From: Rhodobium gokarnense
GTDB lineage: Bacteria > Pseudomonadota > Alphaproteobacteria > Rhizobiales > Rhodobiaceae
Assembly (NCBI RefSeq): GCF_025961475.1
Contig: NZ_JAOQNS010000003.1
Span: 444,501 to 508,500, forward strand
Direction of reading: 5' to 3'
DNA: 64,000 nucleotides
Every line of letters starts with the position of its first letter. Within the stretch, counting starts at the first letter, position 1. The notes beneath the pieces were generated by a model that was given only the letters and a program-made list of their open reading frames with translations, was not told the origin of the DNA and made no database searches. The translations under genes were made by a program, and so were the position numbers. Positions 50,279 to 63,584 of this stretch are shown here, in pieces.

Positions 50279-51565
50279 CTAAATGTCTTGCAGCTCAGGT
50301 CCGAGATATTTGCGCTCAGTGTCGGCAAGGAGGCCCAGCGACAGGCAGATCAGGGTCCAGAAATGGACGACGTGGTAGGTGCCGCCATAGTGATGGCCGA
50401 GGTCCTCCATCTGCGAATGGCAGTTGTGGCAGGGCGTCATCACATAGGACGCATCGGTGGCGATGATCTGGTCGTATTTGCGCTTGCCATAGGCGCGCCG
50501 CTGCTCGTTCATGCCGGCCTGCAAAAAGCCGCCACCGCCGCCGCAACAGTAATTGGCGTTGCGGTTGGGCTGCATGTCGATGAAGTTTTCCTCACCAACG
50601 AGCGTCTTGACCACGAAGCGCAGATCGTCGGCCGCCGGATCGCCGATCGACTTGCGAATGAGCTGACAGGGATCCTGGAGGGTGAATTTCAGCCCCCTGG
50701 TGTTCCAGTCGGAGTTGACCGGCAGCTTTCCCTCCCGGATCCACTTCGCGTAGTAGGTGACAAGGCTCGCCGGCTCGAAATTCGCCTGCAATCCGAAGCG
50801 TTCAACACCCTTCCAGAGCGTGTAGAAGGAATGGCCGCATTCGGTGTTGATCCACACCTTGCAGCCGAGCCGGTTGATCGCCTCGACCCGCTTTTCCACC
50901 ATCGCCCGCCAGGCCGCGTCGTCGCCGGTGAACATGCAGAAATTCTCCGCCGCCCAGCCGGAGGACGAGTAGGTCCAGTCGGCGCCCACATAGTCGAGCA
51001 CCTTCCAGAGTGGGCCCATCTCTTCGGGCTCTACCGCCGGCTCGCGGGAGTTCTGGTTGATGAAGAAATGCGCGCCTTGCCTGTCGACGGGCGCCTGAAG
51101 GTTGGCGAAGCGCGGGTCGGAGGCGCGGATTTCCTCCAGCGTCTCCTCGACGATCTCAACGAAATCCTCCGGCATCACGCCCATGGCGCTGGTGCTGTCG
51201 GAGCGCATCTGCGCCTCGCAGGAGCGCACGATGCCGCTCGGTTTTTTTTCCTGGGGCCAGAGGCCCCGCGCCAGCCCGACCAGCACCGAGACGTCGATAT
51301 TCATCGGGCAGACATGGGCGCAGCGCTTGCATTGGGTGCAGGTCCAGATCCACGGGGTGTTGGAAAGCTCCTCGTTGAGCCCGAGCACCGCCATGCGGAT
51401 GAAGCGCCGCGGGTCCATGCCCTCCAGCCCGGAGGCCGGGCAGCCCGACGAGCAGAGCCCGCAGGCAAGGCAGGAATCGTAGCTCGCCCCGTCGGGCAAA
51501 AGCGCGTCGGCCTTCGCCTTGAAGTCGATGACGGGCATGACTGCGGCCGCGGATGCACCCGGCAC
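50279..51565 (-). CDS. glpC: Anaerobic glycerol-3-phosphate dehydrogenase subunit C
   Basis: 428 residues. Two ferredoxin-type clusters are visible (CLACGLCSSGCPASG and CTQCKRCAHVCPMN). Two CCG-type cysteine-rich domains follow, the second with YCCGGGGGF and TPCHNCHSQM. It is the membrane-associated electron carrier of GlpABC. The GTG at 51565 is preferred because AAGGAGG is 5 bases upstream; an ATG nine codons later is weaker. Its position first in a C-A-B order, directly after glpK, differs from the enteric glpABC order. Confidence 0.88.
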   Translation of the reverse strand: MPGASAAAVMPVIDFKAKADALLPDGASYDSCLACGLCSSGCPASGLEGMDPRRFIRMAVLGLNEELSNTPWIWTCTQCKRCAHVCPMNIDVSVLVGLARGLWPQEKKPSGIVRSCEAQMRSDSTSAMGVMPEDFVEIVEETLEEIRASDPRFANLQAPVDRQGAHFFINQNSREPAVEPEEMGPLWKVLDYVGADWTYSSSGWAAENFCMFTGDDAAWRAMVEKRVEAINRLGCKVWINTECGHSFYTLWKGVERFGLQANFEPASLVTYYAKWIREGKLPVNSDWNTRGLKFTLQDPCQLIRKSIGDPAADDLRFVVKTLVGEENFIDMQPNRNANYCCGGGGGFLQAGMNEQRRAYGKRKYDQIIATDASYVMTPCHNCHSQMEDLGHHYGGTYHVVHFWTLICLSLGLLADTERKYLGPELQDI

Positions 51566-51627
51566 GTGTCCCTCCTTGCGTCGTTCTCAGCCGGCCTTTT
51601 TCGCGGCCGGTCCGGTCTGCCCCGCCG

Positions 51628-53130
51628 TCAGGCGGGACGGTGCTTGGTGAGCGTCCGGCTGACCGCGTCGCGCCAGCCGGCGATCCGCACCTGCCGTTCA
51701 TCCTCGTCCATCTGCGGCTCGAAACGCCGGTCGCGGACCCAGGCCTTCGAAAAACCCTCCATGTCCGGCCAGACCCCGGCCCTGAAGCCGGCGAGCCAGG
51801 CCGCGCCGACCGCGGTCGTCTCAAGGATCGACGGCCGGTCGACGGGGGCGGCGAGGATGTCGGCGAGCCGCTGCATGGTCCAGTCGGAGGCGACCATGCC
51901 GCCGTCGACCCGGAGCACGGTGTCGTCCGAGGCGCCCTGCCAGTCCCGCTTCATCGCTTCCAGGAGGTCAAGCGTCTGGAAGGCAACGGATTCCAGCGCC
52001 GCGCGGGAAAACTCCGCCGGCCCGGAATTGCGGGTCAGGCCGAACATGGCGCCGCGCGCATCGGCATCCCAGTGCGGCGCGCCGAGGCCGGTAAAGGCCG
52101 GCACCAGATAGACCGCCTCCTTGGGGCTTGCCTGCTCGGCGAGCGGGCCGGAGGCGGCGGCCTCCGCGATGATGCCGAGGCTGTCGCGCAGCCATTGCAC
52201 GGCGGCGCCGGCAATGAAGATCGAGCCTTCCAGCGCATAGGTCGTCTGGCCGTCGAGGCGATAGCCGATCGTCGTGAGCAGCCGGTTCTTGGAGGCGACC
52301 CGCTCCGGCCCGGTATTGAGGACGGCGAAGCAGCCGGTGCCATAGGTGGATTTCAGCATCCCCGGCTCGAAGCAGGCATTGCCGATGGTCGCCGCCTGCT
52401 GGTCGCCGGCAACGCCGAGGATAGGGATCTCGCCGCCGAACAGCTCCGGCACGGTCGTGCCGAAATCGTCCGCCGAATCCTTCACCTCCGGCAGCATCGC
52501 CATCGGCACGTCGAGGATGCCGCACAGCTCCTCGTCCCAGCAATTGTCGTCGATGTTGTAGAGCAGCGTGCGCGAGGCGTTGGTGGCGTCGGTCACGTGC
52601 TCCTTGCCGCCGGTGAGATTGTAGATGACCCAGCTGTCGACCGTGCCGAAACAGACCGTTCCGGCCTCCGCCTTGGCGCGAAGGCCCTCGACATTTTCGA
52701 GCAGCCAGGAGAGCTTGGTGCCGGAGAAATAGGGATCAATCAGGAGCCCGGTCTTTGCGGCAAAGGTCGGTTCCAGGTCCCGCGCCAACAGCCCCTGGCA
52801 GAATTCGGAGGTGCGCCGGTCCTGCCAGACGATGGCCCGGTGCAGCGGCGCACCGGTCTCCCGGTCCCAGACGACGACGGTCTCGCGCTGGTTGGCAATG
52901 CCGATCGCGGCCACGTCCGCAGCGGTGATGCCGGCAGCGTCGAGCGCCTTGCGCGATGTGGCGACGACGGTCTCCCAGATCTCGCCCGCGTCGTGCTCGA
53001 CCCAGCCCGACGCCGGGAAATGCTGCTTGAATTCCTGCTGGCTGACGCCCGCGACCTTCATGGCGCCGTCAAAGACCATCGCCCGCGACGAGGTCGTGCC
53101 CTGGTCGATGGCAAGGATATGCCCGGACAT
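51628..53130 (-). CDS. glpK: Glycerol kinase
   Basis: 500 residues, FGGY family. The ATP-binding start is [17 protein letters not shown], with [28 protein letters not shown] and the C-terminal [15 protein letters not shown]. It phosphorylates imported glycerol to glycerol 3-phosphate for GlpD or GlpABC. GGAGG lies before the ATG chosen, five codons inside the longest frame. It follows the transporter binding-protein gene across a strong hairpin. Confidence 0.95.
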   Translation of the reverse strand: MSGHILAIDQGTTSSRAMVFDGAMKVAGVSQQEFKQHFPASGWVEHDAGEIWETVVATSRKALDAAGITAADVAAIGIANQRETVVVWDRETGAPLHRAIVWQDRRTSEFCQGLLARDLEPTFAAKTGLLIDPYFSGTKLSWLLENVEGLRAKAEAGTVCFGTVDSWVIYNLTGGKEHVTDATNASRTLLYNIDDNCWDEELCGILDVPMAMLPEVKDSADDFGTTVPELFGGEIPILGVAGDQQAATIGNACFEPGMLKSTYGTGCFAVLNTGPERVASKNRLLTTIGYRLDGQTTYALEGSIFIAGAAVQWLRDSLGIIAEAAASGPLAEQASPKEAVYLVPAFTGLGAPHWDADARGAMFGLTRNSGPAEFSRAALESVAFQTLDLLEAMKRDWQGASDDTVLRVDGGMVASDWTMQRLADILAAPVDRPSILETTAVGAAWLAGFRAGVWPDMEGFSKAWVRDRRFEPQMDEDERQVRIAGWRDAVSRTLTKHRPA

Positions 53131-53181
53131 CTCTTCCTCCGGCAAATGCTATTCAAAAACGATGATATCGGATTCCTGGAT

Positions 53182-53213
53182 GCCCGCCGGGGCGAAAAAA
53201 CGTCCCGGCGGGC
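53182..53213 (-). promoter_or_regulatory. Strong intercistronic hairpin between glpV and glpK
   Basis: A perfect 10-bp GC stem (53182-53191 with 53204-53213) has a 12-base A-rich loop and no following T tract on the coding strand. Such structures after binding-protein genes commonly protect the upstream message and lower downstream expression; that role is inferred. Confidence 0.6.
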
Positions 53214-53244
53214 GATTGCCTCAGAGCATCGGAACAAGCAAGGC

Positions 53245-54978
<1,734 letters not shown>

Positions 54979-55131
54979 GTAGTCCTCCCATCGATGTTTC
55001 GGCCCTCTCGGGGCCTTCATGTCGAACGAGACGGCGTCCGGCTTTTCCAATCCGGTTCGCCTCGCCGGTTTCGCCCCTGCGCCCGGGCCCCGGTCGGCCC
55101 CTGGCGCAAGGTCGATCTCTGGTCAGTGGCC

Positions 55132-55413
55132 TCAGACCCAGCGGAAGACCGCCACGGCAAATGCCACTGATAATACGGTTGCCCACCACAGCGGCGCAGT
55201 CGTGAGACCGAGCCAGCCAAGATGGATGTATGCAGCACTCAAAAGTGAAATGAACAGACGGTCGCCCCGCGTGGTGTCGAGGCCGAGCACGCCGTGCCGC
55301 GGCGCAAAGCCTGGCCGGGCCCACTCCCAGACCCGCATGCCGACGAGCAACAGCGCGATGACGACGAAGAAGGTCGCGGTCTGCCAGGTCCAGGCCATCC
55401 AGGAAAGATCCAT
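55132..55413 (-). CDS. glpU: Small membrane protein GlpU (DUF2160)
   Basis: 93 residues with two or three hydrophobic helices, DUF2160 family, found with glycerol ABC transporters (GlpU in Rhizobium leguminosarum). It ends with an aromatic VAVFRWV and has the conserved middle RPGFAPRHGVLGLDTTRGDRLF in part. Its function in the transporter is not established. It starts 3 bases after glpQ ends. Confidence 0.85.
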   Translation of the reverse strand: MDLSWMAWTWQTATFFVVIALLLVGMRVWEWARPGFAPRHGVLGLDTTRGDRLFISLLSAAYIHLGWLGLTTAPLWWATVLSVAFAVAVFRWV

Positions 55414-55415
55414 CG

Positions 55416-56216
55416 TCAGACTCTCCCCAGGGCAAAGCCCTTGGCGATGTAGTTGCGCACGAACCAGATGACGATCGCCCCCGGAATGATGGTCAAGACA
55501 CCGGCGGCGGCGAGCAGCCCGAGCTCGTAGCCGGACGTCGACGCCGTCCGCGTCATGACGGCGGCGATCGGCTTTGCCTCAACGGACGTCAGCGTCTTGG
55601 CGAGCAGCAGCTCGACCCAGGAGAACATGAAGCAGAAGAAGGCGGTGACGCCGATGCCCGAGGCCACCAGCGGCATGAAAATGCGCACGAAGAACCGCGG
55701 GAACGAATAGCCGTCGATATAGGCGGTCTCGTCGATCTCCTTGGGCACCCCCGACATGAAGCCTTCCAGGATCCACACCGCGAGCGGGATGTTGAAGAGG
55801 CAGTGGGAGAGCGCGACGGCCAGGTGCGTGTCGAAGAGGCCCATCGCCGAATAGAGCTGCAGGAACGGCAGCGCGAAGACCGCCGGCGGCGCCATCCGGT
55901 TGGTCAAGAGCCAGAAGAACAGGTGCTTGTCGCCGAGGAACCGGTAGCGCGAGAAGGCATAGGCCGCCGGCAGCGCGAAGGCGACCGAGATCACCGTGTT
56001 GATCAGCACATAGGTGATGGAGTTGATGTAGCCGTTGTACCAGGTCGGATCTGTGAAGATCTCCACATAGCTCTCGACCGTGAAGTTTTGCGGCCAGGCG
56101 CTGAAGCCGCCGAGGATCTCGTTGGTCGTCTTGAACGACATGATCAAGAGCCAGTAGATCGGCAGCATCAGGAACAGGATGTAGACGGTCGGGATCAACC
56201 AGCGCAGGCGGGTCAT
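55416..56216 (-). CDS. glpQ: Glycerol ABC transporter permease GlpQ
   Basis: 266 residues, MalG/UgpE-type permease with six hydrophobic segments and the EAA loop EIDETAYIDGYSFPRFFVRIF that contacts the ATPases. Its ATG overlaps the glpP stop (ATGA); the longer open frame extends wrongly into glpP. Confidence 0.9.
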   Translation of the reverse strand: MTRLRWLIPTVYILFLMLPIYWLLIMSFKTTNEILGGFSAWPQNFTVESYVEIFTDPTWYNGYINSITYVLINTVISVAFALPAAYAFSRYRFLGDKHLFFWLLTNRMAPPAVFALPFLQLYSAMGLFDTHLAVALSHCLFNIPLAVWILEGFMSGVPKEIDETAYIDGYSFPRFFVRIFMPLVASGIGVTAFFCFMFSWVELLLAKTLTSVEAKPIAAVMTRTASTSGYELGLLAAAGVLTIIPGAIVIWFVRNYIAKGFALGRV

Positions 56217-57075
56217 GACTTTTCGCTCCCCTGCATCATCAGCGTGTAGAACAGCCAGCAGACGAGCAGCGTCATCAGGAAGTAGATGAGGCTCATCGCC
56301 GCCGCGATGCCGAGATTGAACTCGCCGAGGGCCGCCTTGACGAGATCGATGGACAGAAACGTGGTGGTGTTGCCGGGCCCGCCGCCGGTCAGAACGAACG
56401 GCTCTGTGTAGATCATGAAGCTGTCCATAAAGCGGAGCAGGAACGCGATGGTCAGCACGTGCTTCAGCTTCGGCAACTGGATGAAACGGAACACGGCCCA
56501 GCGCGAGGCGCCGTCGATGCGCGCCGCCTGGTAATAGGAATCGTCGATGGACCGGAGCCCGGCATAGGCGAGCAACACCACCAGAGACGTCCAGTGCCAG
56601 ACATCCATCAGCACCACGGTGAACCAGGCGGACATCGGCTGGCGCGTGAAGTTGTAGTCGAAGCCGAGCCAGTTGAGCCCGTAGCCGAGGAGGCCGATGT
56701 CGGGCAGCGCGAAGATGTTCCACATCGCCCCGACCACATTCCACGGGATCAGGAGCGGCAGCGCCATCAGCACGAGGCAGACCGAGGCCCAGATGCCGCC
56801 GCGCGGCATGGCGAGCGCGATGGCAACCCCGAGCGGGATTTCGATAGCCAGAATCACCCCGGTAAAGACGAACTGCCGGCCGAGCGAGGCGTGGAACCGC
56901 TCCGAGGCCAGCACGTCGCGGAACCAGCGCGCGCCCTCAAAGAAGAAGAGATTGTCGCCGAAGGTCTCCTGGACCGAATAGTTGACGACCGTCATCAGCG
57001 GCACGACGGCGTTGAGCGCGACGATCAGGAGCACCGGCAGCACCATGAACCAGGCGCCATTGTTCCAGGTCTTGT

Positions 57076-57079
<4 letters not shown>
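56213..57079 (-). CDS. glpP: Glycerol ABC transporter permease GlpP
   Basis: 288 residues, MalF/UgpA-type permease with six hydrophobic segments. The EAA loop reads DDSYYQAARIDGASRWAVFRFIQLP. It overlaps glpT and glpQ by 4 bases each, showing translational coupling. Confidence 0.91.
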
Positions 57080-58155
<1,076 letters not shown>

Positions 58156-58165
58156 CAAAAAACCT

Positions 58166-59251
<1,086 letters not shown>

Positions 59252-59284
59252 TCTCCGGGGTCCTCCCAAACGACCGGTTTGTGC

Positions 59285-60805
59285 TTATTGGGCAGCCGCG
59301 AGCCTTCCGTCTTTCATGTTGTCTTTCAGGAAGTGCGCCAGGGTTTCTTTATTATCTTGCGTCAATCGCAACCCGCGTTTGGTGCGGCGCCAAAGGATAT
59401 CGTCGGCCGTCGTCGCCCACTCGTTTTCCACGAGGTAGCGGACTTCGACCTCATAGAGATCATATCCGAAATGCGCGCCAAGGTCGCTATGGTTTGCAGC
59501 CGCACCCAGCAGGGTCCACGCCCGCGTGCCGTAGAGCCGGACGAGCCGGGCCGCGTGCTCCGCTTCCAGGAACGGATAGGTTTTCCGGAGCTCGGCAACG
59601 AGGTCGTCATAGCCGGTGATGGCGAAATCGCCGCCCGGCAGCGGCGCCGTCTCCGTCCAGGGTGCGCCCCTCTCGCCGAGGAAATCGCCGATGCGCTCCA
59701 GCACCGTCTCGGCGAGCTTGCGATAGGTGGTGATCTTGCCGCCGAAGATGTTGATGACCGGCGCCGCACCTTCCTCGTCGTCGACCTTCAGGACGTAATC
59801 GCGGGTCGCCTGGTGCGCCGCCGTCGCGCCGTCGTCATAGAGCGGGCGCACCGCCGAATAGGTCCAGACCACGTCGTCGGTCGTCACGGCTTCAGCGAAA
59901 TAGTCGCTCGCCGCGTCGCACAGATAGGCCGTCTCGTCGGCCGAGATCGCGACCTTTGCCGGATCGCCCTCATAGTCGCGGTCGGTGGTGCCGATGAGGG
60001 TGAAGTCGTCCTCATAGGGGATCGCGAAGATGATGCGGCCGTCGGAATTCTGGAAGATGTAGCAGCGGTCGTGGTCGAACAGGCGCTTGACGACGATATG
60101 GCTGCCCTGGACGAGCCGGATGTGATGGGCCTCATTGCGGCCGAGGGCCTCGCCGAGCACATTGTCGACCCAGGGGCCGGCAGCATTGACGAGGAGCTTT
60201 GCGGACACCGTGCGCTGCCTGCCGTCGGCGGCTTCAAGGGTCACCTGCCACCGACCGTCCTCGCGCCGGGCCGAGATCGCCTTGGTCCGCGGCAGGATGG
60301 TGGCGCCGCGGTCGGCCGCGTCGCGCGCATTGAGGACCACCAACCGGGCGTCGTTGACCCAGCAGTCGGAATATTCGAACGCCTTGGAATAAAGCGGCTT
60401 CAGCGGCTTGCCCGCCGCGTCCGTCCGCATGTCGATCGTGCGCGTTCCGCCGAGATGGCAGCGCCCGCCGAGATGGTCGTAGAGAAAGAGCCCGAGGCGC
60501 AACAGCCAGGCCGGACGCAGCCCCTTGTGATGGGGCAGGACAAAACGCAGCGGCCAGATGATGTGCGGCGCCAGGTGCCACAGCACCTCGCGCTCCTTCA
60601 GCGCTTCGCGCACCAGCCGGAACTCGTAATATTCCAGGTAACGCAACCCGCCATGGATCAGCTTGGTGGAGCCGGAGGAGGTCGCGCTCGCCAAATCGTT
60701 CATCTCGGCAAGACACACGGAATAGCCGCGCCCGGCGGCATCCCGGGCGATGCCGCATCCATTGATGCCGCCGCCGATAATGACAATGTCGAACGCGTTT
60801 CCCAT
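59285..60805 (-). CDS. glpD: Aerobic glycerol-3-phosphate dehydrogenase
   Basis: 506 residues, FAD-dependent GlpD. The N-terminus is FDIVIIGGGINGCGIARDAAGRG, then SSGSTKLIHGGLRYLEYYEF, with a C-terminal DAO domain without iron-sulfur motifs. It oxidises glycerol 3-phosphate at the membrane and feeds ubiquinone. It is the first gene of the glp transport operon and has a TTGACA-containing promoter candidate and TTCG-type repeats upstream. Confidence 0.94.
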   Translation of the reverse strand: MGNAFDIVIIGGGINGCGIARDAAGRGYSVCLAEMNDLASATSSGSTKLIHGGLRYLEYYEFRLVREALKEREVLWHLAPHIIWPLRFVLPHHKGLRPAWLLRLGLFLYDHLGGRCHLGGTRTIDMRTDAAGKPLKPLYSKAFEYSDCWVNDARLVVLNARDAADRGATILPRTKAISARREDGRWQVTLEAADGRQRTVSAKLLVNAAGPWVDNVLGEALGRNEAHHIRLVQGSHIVVKRLFDHDRCYIFQNSDGRIIFAIPYEDDFTLIGTTDRDYEGDPAKVAISADETAYLCDAASDYFAEAVTTDDVVWTYSAVRPLYDDGATAAHQATRDYVLKVDDEEGAAPVINIFGGKITTYRKLAETVLERIGDFLGERGAPWTETAPLPGGDFAITGYDDLVAELRKTYPFLEAEHAARLVRLYGTRAWTLLGAAANHSDLGAHFGYDLYEVEVRYLVENEWATTADDILWRRTKRGLRLTQDNKETLAHFLKDNMKDGRLAAAQ

Positions 60806-60866
60806 CCCCAACCGGTTCTTTTTATTTTGCAACGCAGCAAAACGGGAAAGATACGAAATCCATTTC

Positions 60867-60905
60867 AGTTAAAGTGAACGTAAAACGAATGTCAATCGAA
60901 TTTCA
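60867..60905 (-). promoter_or_regulatory. glpD promoter with candidate GlpR half-sites
   Basis: On the minus strand TTGACA (60890-60895) is 17 bases from TTAACT (60867-60872). Overlapping it are ATTCG, ATTCG and GTTCA words at an 11-base period, the kind of phased repeat DeoR-family repressors bind. The leader to the glpD start is about 55 bases. Confidence 0.5.
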
Positions 60906-61114
60906 GGGCGATCTAAAGAACGGGTCTGATCAGAGACGACGGACGGGGCATTGCGCTGGCGACAGGGATGCAACCCGTTGCTGTCGGCCTCAAGACCCTC
61001 CTCCGCCCGCACATCCTTTGAAAAAGGTCGGCGGAGGCCGTCGAGGTATTCGGCGAAAGCCGTCGAGGCACGCAGGCACAAATTTATCCCCGCCCTCACC
61101 CCCTCTCCTGCGTC

Positions 61115-61137
61115 ATTGCCGGGCTTGACCCGGCAAT
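61115..61137. repeat. REP-like palindrome
   Basis: A perfect 9-bp stem ATTGCCGGG/CCCGGCAAT with loop CTTGA, the form common in dispersed extragenic palindromes of Hyphomicrobiales. It lies downstream of glpR. Confidence 0.75.
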
Positions 61138-61194
61138 CCATGAGGCCTTTCGGAACAATCGGTTAGGTCTTTTTTTGCCGCTCCTCATCATAGA

Positions 61195-61215
61195 CTACCG
61201 GGTCGAGCCCGGTAG
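61195..61215. repeat. REP-like palindrome, opposite orientation
   Basis: An 8-bp stem CTACCGGG/CCCGGTAG with loop TCGAG. It is a related REP element in inverted orientation to the one 60 bases to the left, so the two form a REP pair. Confidence 0.72.
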
Positions 61216-61346
61216 TGACGCGGAGTGGGACGCGCCGGGAGTGCGCGAGCCTCGAGCGGGATGGCAGTGGTTAAGAGCGGTGATGCCCCGAGCAGGCGGC
61301 CGCCGGCCCGCACACCCAACCAATCCAAAAACCGCAACTGCCGCCC

Positions 61347-62114
61347 TCAGCCCCGCGCCGTCTCGATCAGCTCCACACCGTTTTCCGCGCACATGCGGCG
61401 GATGTGATCGAGCTCGCAGCGGTCCGTCACGAAAGTATCGACCTGGGACAGGTGGCCGATGCGGACCGGTGCCGTTCTCTCGAACTTGGTGGAGTCGGAG
61501 ACGAGGATGACGTGGCGGGTATTGGCGATGATCGCCTGGGCGACCTTCACTTCCCGGAAATCGAAATCGAGCAGCGAGCCGTCCTGGTCGATGGCCGAAA
61601 CTCCGATCACCGCGTAGTCGACCTTGAACTGGCGGATGAAATCGACGGCGGCCTCACCGACGACGCCGCCATCGGAGGCCCTGACCACGCCGCCGGCGAT
61701 CACCACCTCGAACTGGGGATAGATCCGCATCCGGTTGGCGACGTTGATGTTGTTGGTGATGACCATGAGGCCTTCATGGTCGAGCAGCGCCTCGCCGACG
61801 GCCTCCGTGGTGGTGCCGATATTGATGATGATCGAGGCATCGTTCGGTATGAGACCGGCCGCGGCAACGCCGATCGCGGCCTTTTCGTGTGCCGCGATCT
61901 GCCGGCGCTGCTCGTATTCCATGTTCTCCGTGCCCGACGGCAGCACCGCGCCGCCATGGATGCGGCTGAGGATGCGGCGCTGGCAGAGATCGTTGAGGTC
62001 CTTGCGGATGGTCTGCGGCGTCACATCGAAGCGCGCGGCAAGCTCCTCCACCAGCACGCGGCCGTGCTCCTTGGCGAGCGTCACGATCTCCGTATGGCGC
62101 GGCGGCAGGTACAT
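61347..62114 (-). CDS. glpR: DeoR family glycerol-3-phosphate regulon repressor
   Basis: 255 residues. The N-terminal DeoR helix-turn-helix is RHTEIVTLAKEHGRVLVEELAARFDVTPQTIRKDLN in parts, then RIHGGAVLPSG. The C-terminal DeoR sensor domain has NIGTTTEAVGEAL and FDFREVKVAQAI. It should repress the glp genes until glycerol 3-phosphate binds. GGGAGGGAG precedes the ATG at 62114; the longer frame starting at 62702 crosses the divergent regulator gene and is spurious. Confidence 0.92.
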   Translation of the reverse strand: MYLPPRHTEIVTLAKEHGRVLVEELAARFDVTPQTIRKDLNDLCQRRILSRIHGGAVLPSGTENMEYEQRRQIAAHEKAAIGVAAAGLIPNDASIIINIGTTTEAVGEALLDHEGLMVITNNINVANRMRIYPQFEVVIAGGVVRASDGGVVGEAAVDFIRQFKVDYAVIGVSAIDQDGSLLDFDFREVKVAQAIIANTRHVILVSDSTKFERTAPVRIGHLSQVDTFVTDRCELDHIRRMCAENGVELIETARG

Positions 62115-62288
62115 GGCCCGGCTCCCTCCCGTCAGAACTGGATGCGTCGGCGAGTGTAAATGAAAAAAGCGAAAATAAAAGGAACCGCCGATGACGCGCC
62201 GTGAACGCCGATGCGAGCCGTTTGCGATTTCGCCGCGATGGGTGTACCCCGCAAAAGGATCACCACGACGCGAAAGGCGCTCCCAAAG

Positions 62289-63308
62289 ATGGCTCCGAAC
62301 GGCGATCGGCTCGACGACGCGGCGCGTGCCGGCTGGCTCTACTACGTCGCCGGCAACACCCAGGACCAGATCGCCGCGAAGCTCGGCGTCTCGCGCCAGT
62401 CGGCCCAGCGGCTGGTCTCCCTCGCCGTCTCCGAGGGCCTCGTCAAGGTGCGCATCGACCACCCGATCGGCCGCTGCATGGACCTCGCTGCGAGGCTGAC
62501 GGAGCGCTTCGGCCTCGCCTTCTGCGACGTCGTGCCGACCGACCCGGCGGCGGCGACGAACATCGTCGGCGTCGCCCAGGCGACCGCCCTTGAGATCGAA
62601 CGCTGGCTGCGCCAGCCCGAGCCGACCGTGATCGCCATCGGCACCGGCCGCACCCTGAAAGCGGCCGTGGAACAACTGCCGCCGATCGCCTGCCCCGACC
62701 ACAAGGTCGTCTCGCTGACCGGCAGCATCGCCCCGGACGGCTCGGCCGCCTACTACAACGTCATCTTCACCATGGCCGACACGGTGACGGTGCGCTCCTT
62801 CCCGTTGCCGCTCCCGGTCATCGCGTCCTCGAAAGAGGAACGCGACATGCTGCGCTCCCAGCCGATCATCCGCCCGACCCTTGAGCTTGCCGCCCGGGCC
62901 GACGTCGCCTTCGTCGGCATCGGCGAGCTCGGCCCCGAGGCGCCGCTCTGCGTCGACGGCTTCGTCGGCGAGGCGGAGATGGAGGCGATGCGCGCGGCCG
63001 GCGCCGCCGGCGAGATCGTCGGCTGGGTGTTCGATACCGACGGCAACGTCATGGCCGGCTTCAGCAACGACCGGGTCACCGCGCCGGAACTCGCCCCGGC
63101 CCGCGAGCGCCCGACCATCGCCTGTGCCATGGGCGAGAAGAAGCAGGGCGCGATCCTCGCCGCCCTTGCCGGCCGCCTCATCACCGGTCTCGTCACCGAC
63201 GAGAAGACCGCCGAGGGCCTGCTCGCGCGCGCCGACGAGGCCCGAACCGGCGCCGCAAGAACCGCCCCGGCGCCGGCCGCCGGCTGGGCGCCCGCAAAGG
63301 CAGACTGA
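62289..63308 (+). CDS. SorC/DeoR family sugar-responsive regulator
   Basis: 339 residues. The N-terminal helix-turn-helix is DDAARAGWLYYVAGNTQDQIA then LGVSRQSAQRLVSLAVSEGLV, and a SorC-type sugar-binding domain (about 70-320) has IGTGRTLKAAVEQLP and FVGIGELG. Family members such as SmoC control polyol operons. I use the ATG at 62289, which gives the usual short lead into the HTH; ATGs at 62211 and 62238 are possible. It is divergent from glpR and upstream of an ABC binding-protein gene, which it probably controls. Confidence 0.87.
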   Translation: MAPNGDRLDDAARAGWLYYVAGNTQDQIAAKLGVSRQSAQRLVSLAVSEGLVKVRIDHPIGRCMDLAARLTERFGLAFCDVVPTDPAAATNIVGVAQATALEIERWLRQPEPTVIAIGTGRTLKAAVEQLPPIACPDHKVVSLTGSIAPDGSAAYYNVIFTMADTVTVRSFPLPLPVIASSKEERDMLRSQPIIRPTLELAARADVAFVGIGELGPEAPLCVDGFVGEAEMEAMRAAGAAGEIVGWVFDTDGNVMAGFSNDRVTAPELAPARERPTIACAMGEKKQGAILAALAGRLITGLVTDEKTAEGLLARADEARTGAARTAPAPAAGWAPAKAD

Positions 63309-63506
63309 GGCGGCAGCGCCTTAACGTTTCGCAGAGCACTCCCGGGACACGGCCGGGCCGGAGCCGCAACGCGCCGCCGATGTGGTCGTCCGTGCCGGGC
63401 CTGTGACAAACGCTTCAACGCGCTGATATTTTGGATGAAATCGCCCCACTGGCGCAACCCATGGTGCAGCGCAGCACGTTATATACGTTGACTCCACGCA
63501 CGGTTA

Positions 63507-63541
63507 ATGAGCAAATGCCCAAGGCTGAAGCATTTGCTCAT
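63507..63541. promoter_or_regulatory. Perfect 12-bp inverted repeat upstream of the ABC transporter gene
   Basis: ATGAGCAAATGC (63507-63518) and its exact complement GCATTTGCTCAT (63530-63541) flank an 11-base spacer, 44 bases before the binding-protein ATG. It is a good operator candidate for the adjacent SorC-family regulator. A TTGACT at 63488-63493 and a TATATAC patch near 63480 suggest a promoter nearby. Confidence 0.7.
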
Positions 63542-63584
63542 CGACGAAGCAAGGCTCGACCAAAAAGAATTCTGGGAGGATTTC

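Larger units (their letters stand above)
60806..61346. other. Non-coding region between glpR and glpD
   Basis: 541 bases without a credible gene. The part next to glpD holds the promoter/operator candidate. The middle has a repeated GCCGTCGAGG word. The part next to glpR holds two REP-like hairpins and a T7 run (61168-61175). The 90-residue open frame on the minus strand here runs through these repeats and is not supported. Confidence 0.6.

Noticed and set aside
60869-61141. 90-residue open frame upstream of glpD
   Set aside because: It is translated from a REP element (the DCRVKPGND string is a usual product of these palindromes) and crosses the glpD promoter.
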